Source: Caulobacteraceae bacterium (GTDB lineage Bacteria; Pseudomonadota; Alphaproteobacteria; Caulobacterales; Caulobacteraceae). Taken from it: a stretch of DNA of 5,761 nt. The position numbers were made by a program, and so were the translations under genes. The notes under the pieces are model-generated. The model was not told the DNA's origin, searched no databases, and saw nothing but the letters and a program-made list of their open reading frames with translations. Positions 5,345 through 5,761 of the stretch are shown in pieces (the stretch's first letter is position 1; each line of letters starts with the position of its first letter). The stretch lies in the NCBI GenBank assembly GCA_028291305.1, contig JAQGII010000404.1, positions 1 through 5,761 on the forward strand, given 5' to 3'.

Positions 5345-5356
5345 ACCTAGGCCGTA
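5345..5356 (+). repeat. 12-base motif ACCTAGGMCGTA, copy 2 (before the small secreted protein gene)
   Basis: ACCTAGGCCGTA ends 10 bases before the ATG at 5367. It is followed by AAGT, so TAAAGT (5355-5360) is a weak -10-like element that would place transcription at or near the start codon. Confidence 0.35.
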
Positions 5357-5366
5357 AAGTCTGGCC

Positions 5367-5761
5367 ATGACCAGATTTGTCCTAGCGATGGGCGTTGCCC
5401 TGGGCCTCGTCGGCCAAACCGCGCAGGCGCAGCCAGATCTCTCCTGCCTCATCCGCAAGGCCCGGTCGGACACGGCCTGGGCCGCGGCGACGGTGCGGGT
5501 GGAGAAGACCTCGGACAACGCCTTCGGCGGCCGGGGCGACCATTGCGACGAGCAGGTGGTCGAGGGGCGGGTGGCTGGGACGCTCCGGGGCCCGCTGCAG
5601 GAGGGCCAGCCGATCCGGTTTTCCCTGAGCCAGGGCGCCTGCGGCATGCCGGATTCGGTCAACGACGCCTTCGTCGAGCCCGGCGCCGAGCTTGTGGTGC
5701 TGTTCCAGCGCGACGCGGCCGGCGGCGTCCATCAGGTCCGCGCCGAGAGCCCGGCGGAGCA
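5367..5761 (+). CDS. Small secreted protein of unknown function, partial (runs off right edge)
   Basis: An open frame of 131 codons from ATG 5367 to the window edge, with no stop seen. Residues 1-21 form a signal peptide (Arg3, hydrophobic 4-16, A-Q-A before Gln22), so the product is exported. The mature part has three cysteines (27, 60, 92) and a pattern of short beta-like segments: VVEGRVAGTLRG (64-75), IRFSLSQGACG (83-93) and, further on, EPGAELVVLFQRD. The order of a secreted Cys, a V-x-G-x-V strand, a GxxIxF strand, CG and a pGxxxVVF strand recalls OB-fold/NTR-like secreted domains, but this is only an impression. No ribosome binding site is visible. It lies 75 bases after cenR in the same direction, without a terminator between them, so read-through from cenR is possible. 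I do not recognise a named family. Confidence 0.75.
   Translation, partial: MTRFVLAMGVALGLVGQTAQAQPDLSCLIRKARSDTAWAAATVRVEKTSDNAFGGRGDHCDEQVVEGRVAGTLRGPLQEGQPIRFSLSQGACGMPDSVNDAFVEPGAELVVLFQRDAAGGVHQVRAESPAE

Noticed and set aside
3827..5350. 507-codon open frame on the plus strand over yggS, the L,D-transpeptidase gene and cenR
   Set aside because: Spans three genes with strong family signatures in other frames; the product is low-complexity.
5292..5366. Terminator between cenR and the following gene
   Set aside because: I found no stable stem followed by T residues; only short GGCC-type self-complementary pieces.

Overview
The window is G+C-rich, densely packed chromosomal DNA that reads as core genome of an alphaproteobacterium of the Caulobacterales (Caulobacter or Phenylobacterium type). 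That call rests on the combination of a CenR-type response regulator, an NtrZ-type periplasmic protein, a DUF3576 lipoprotein next to leuS, and promoter-like elements of the TTGAC / GCTA type. I see no mobile element, CRISPR array, tRNA, rRNA or prophage remnant, and nothing that qualifies as a new defence or mobile system.

Layout. Positions 1-1499 (minus) hold the N-terminal 499 codons of leuS, which runs off the left edge. Immediately upstream and in the same direction (1536-2018, minus) is a small DUF3576 lipoprotein gene, probably co-transcribed with leuS. A 287-base intergenic region (2019-2305) carries back-to-back promoter candidates, one for the lipoprotein-leuS unit and one for ntrZ (2306-2698, plus). 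Then comes a very tight block in which every gene flips strand: ntrZ (+), a thiamine-phosphate-synthase-like TIM barrel (2695-3324, -), yggS (3324-4001, +), a YkuD L,D-transpeptidase (3998-4513, -) and cenR (4605-5291, +). A partial gene for a small secreted protein of unknown function (5367 to the right edge, +) closes the window.

How the genes fit together. Four products point to the cell envelope: the lipoprotein, NtrZ (periplasmic modulator of the NtrY-NtrX two-component system), the L,D-transpeptidase (peptidoglycan cross-linking) and CenR (essential envelope regulator in Caulobacter). LeuRS, YggS (PLP homeostasis) and the ThiE-like protein are housekeeping or cofactor-related. The block is notable mainly for its architecture. 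Both convergent pairs share their stop codons through a palindromic CTAG. The divergent ThiE-like/yggS pair shares one base of its start codons. The ntrZ transcript appears to end at a hairpin plus T-run that lies inside the coding sequence of the opposing gene. All six stop codons visible in the window are TAG.
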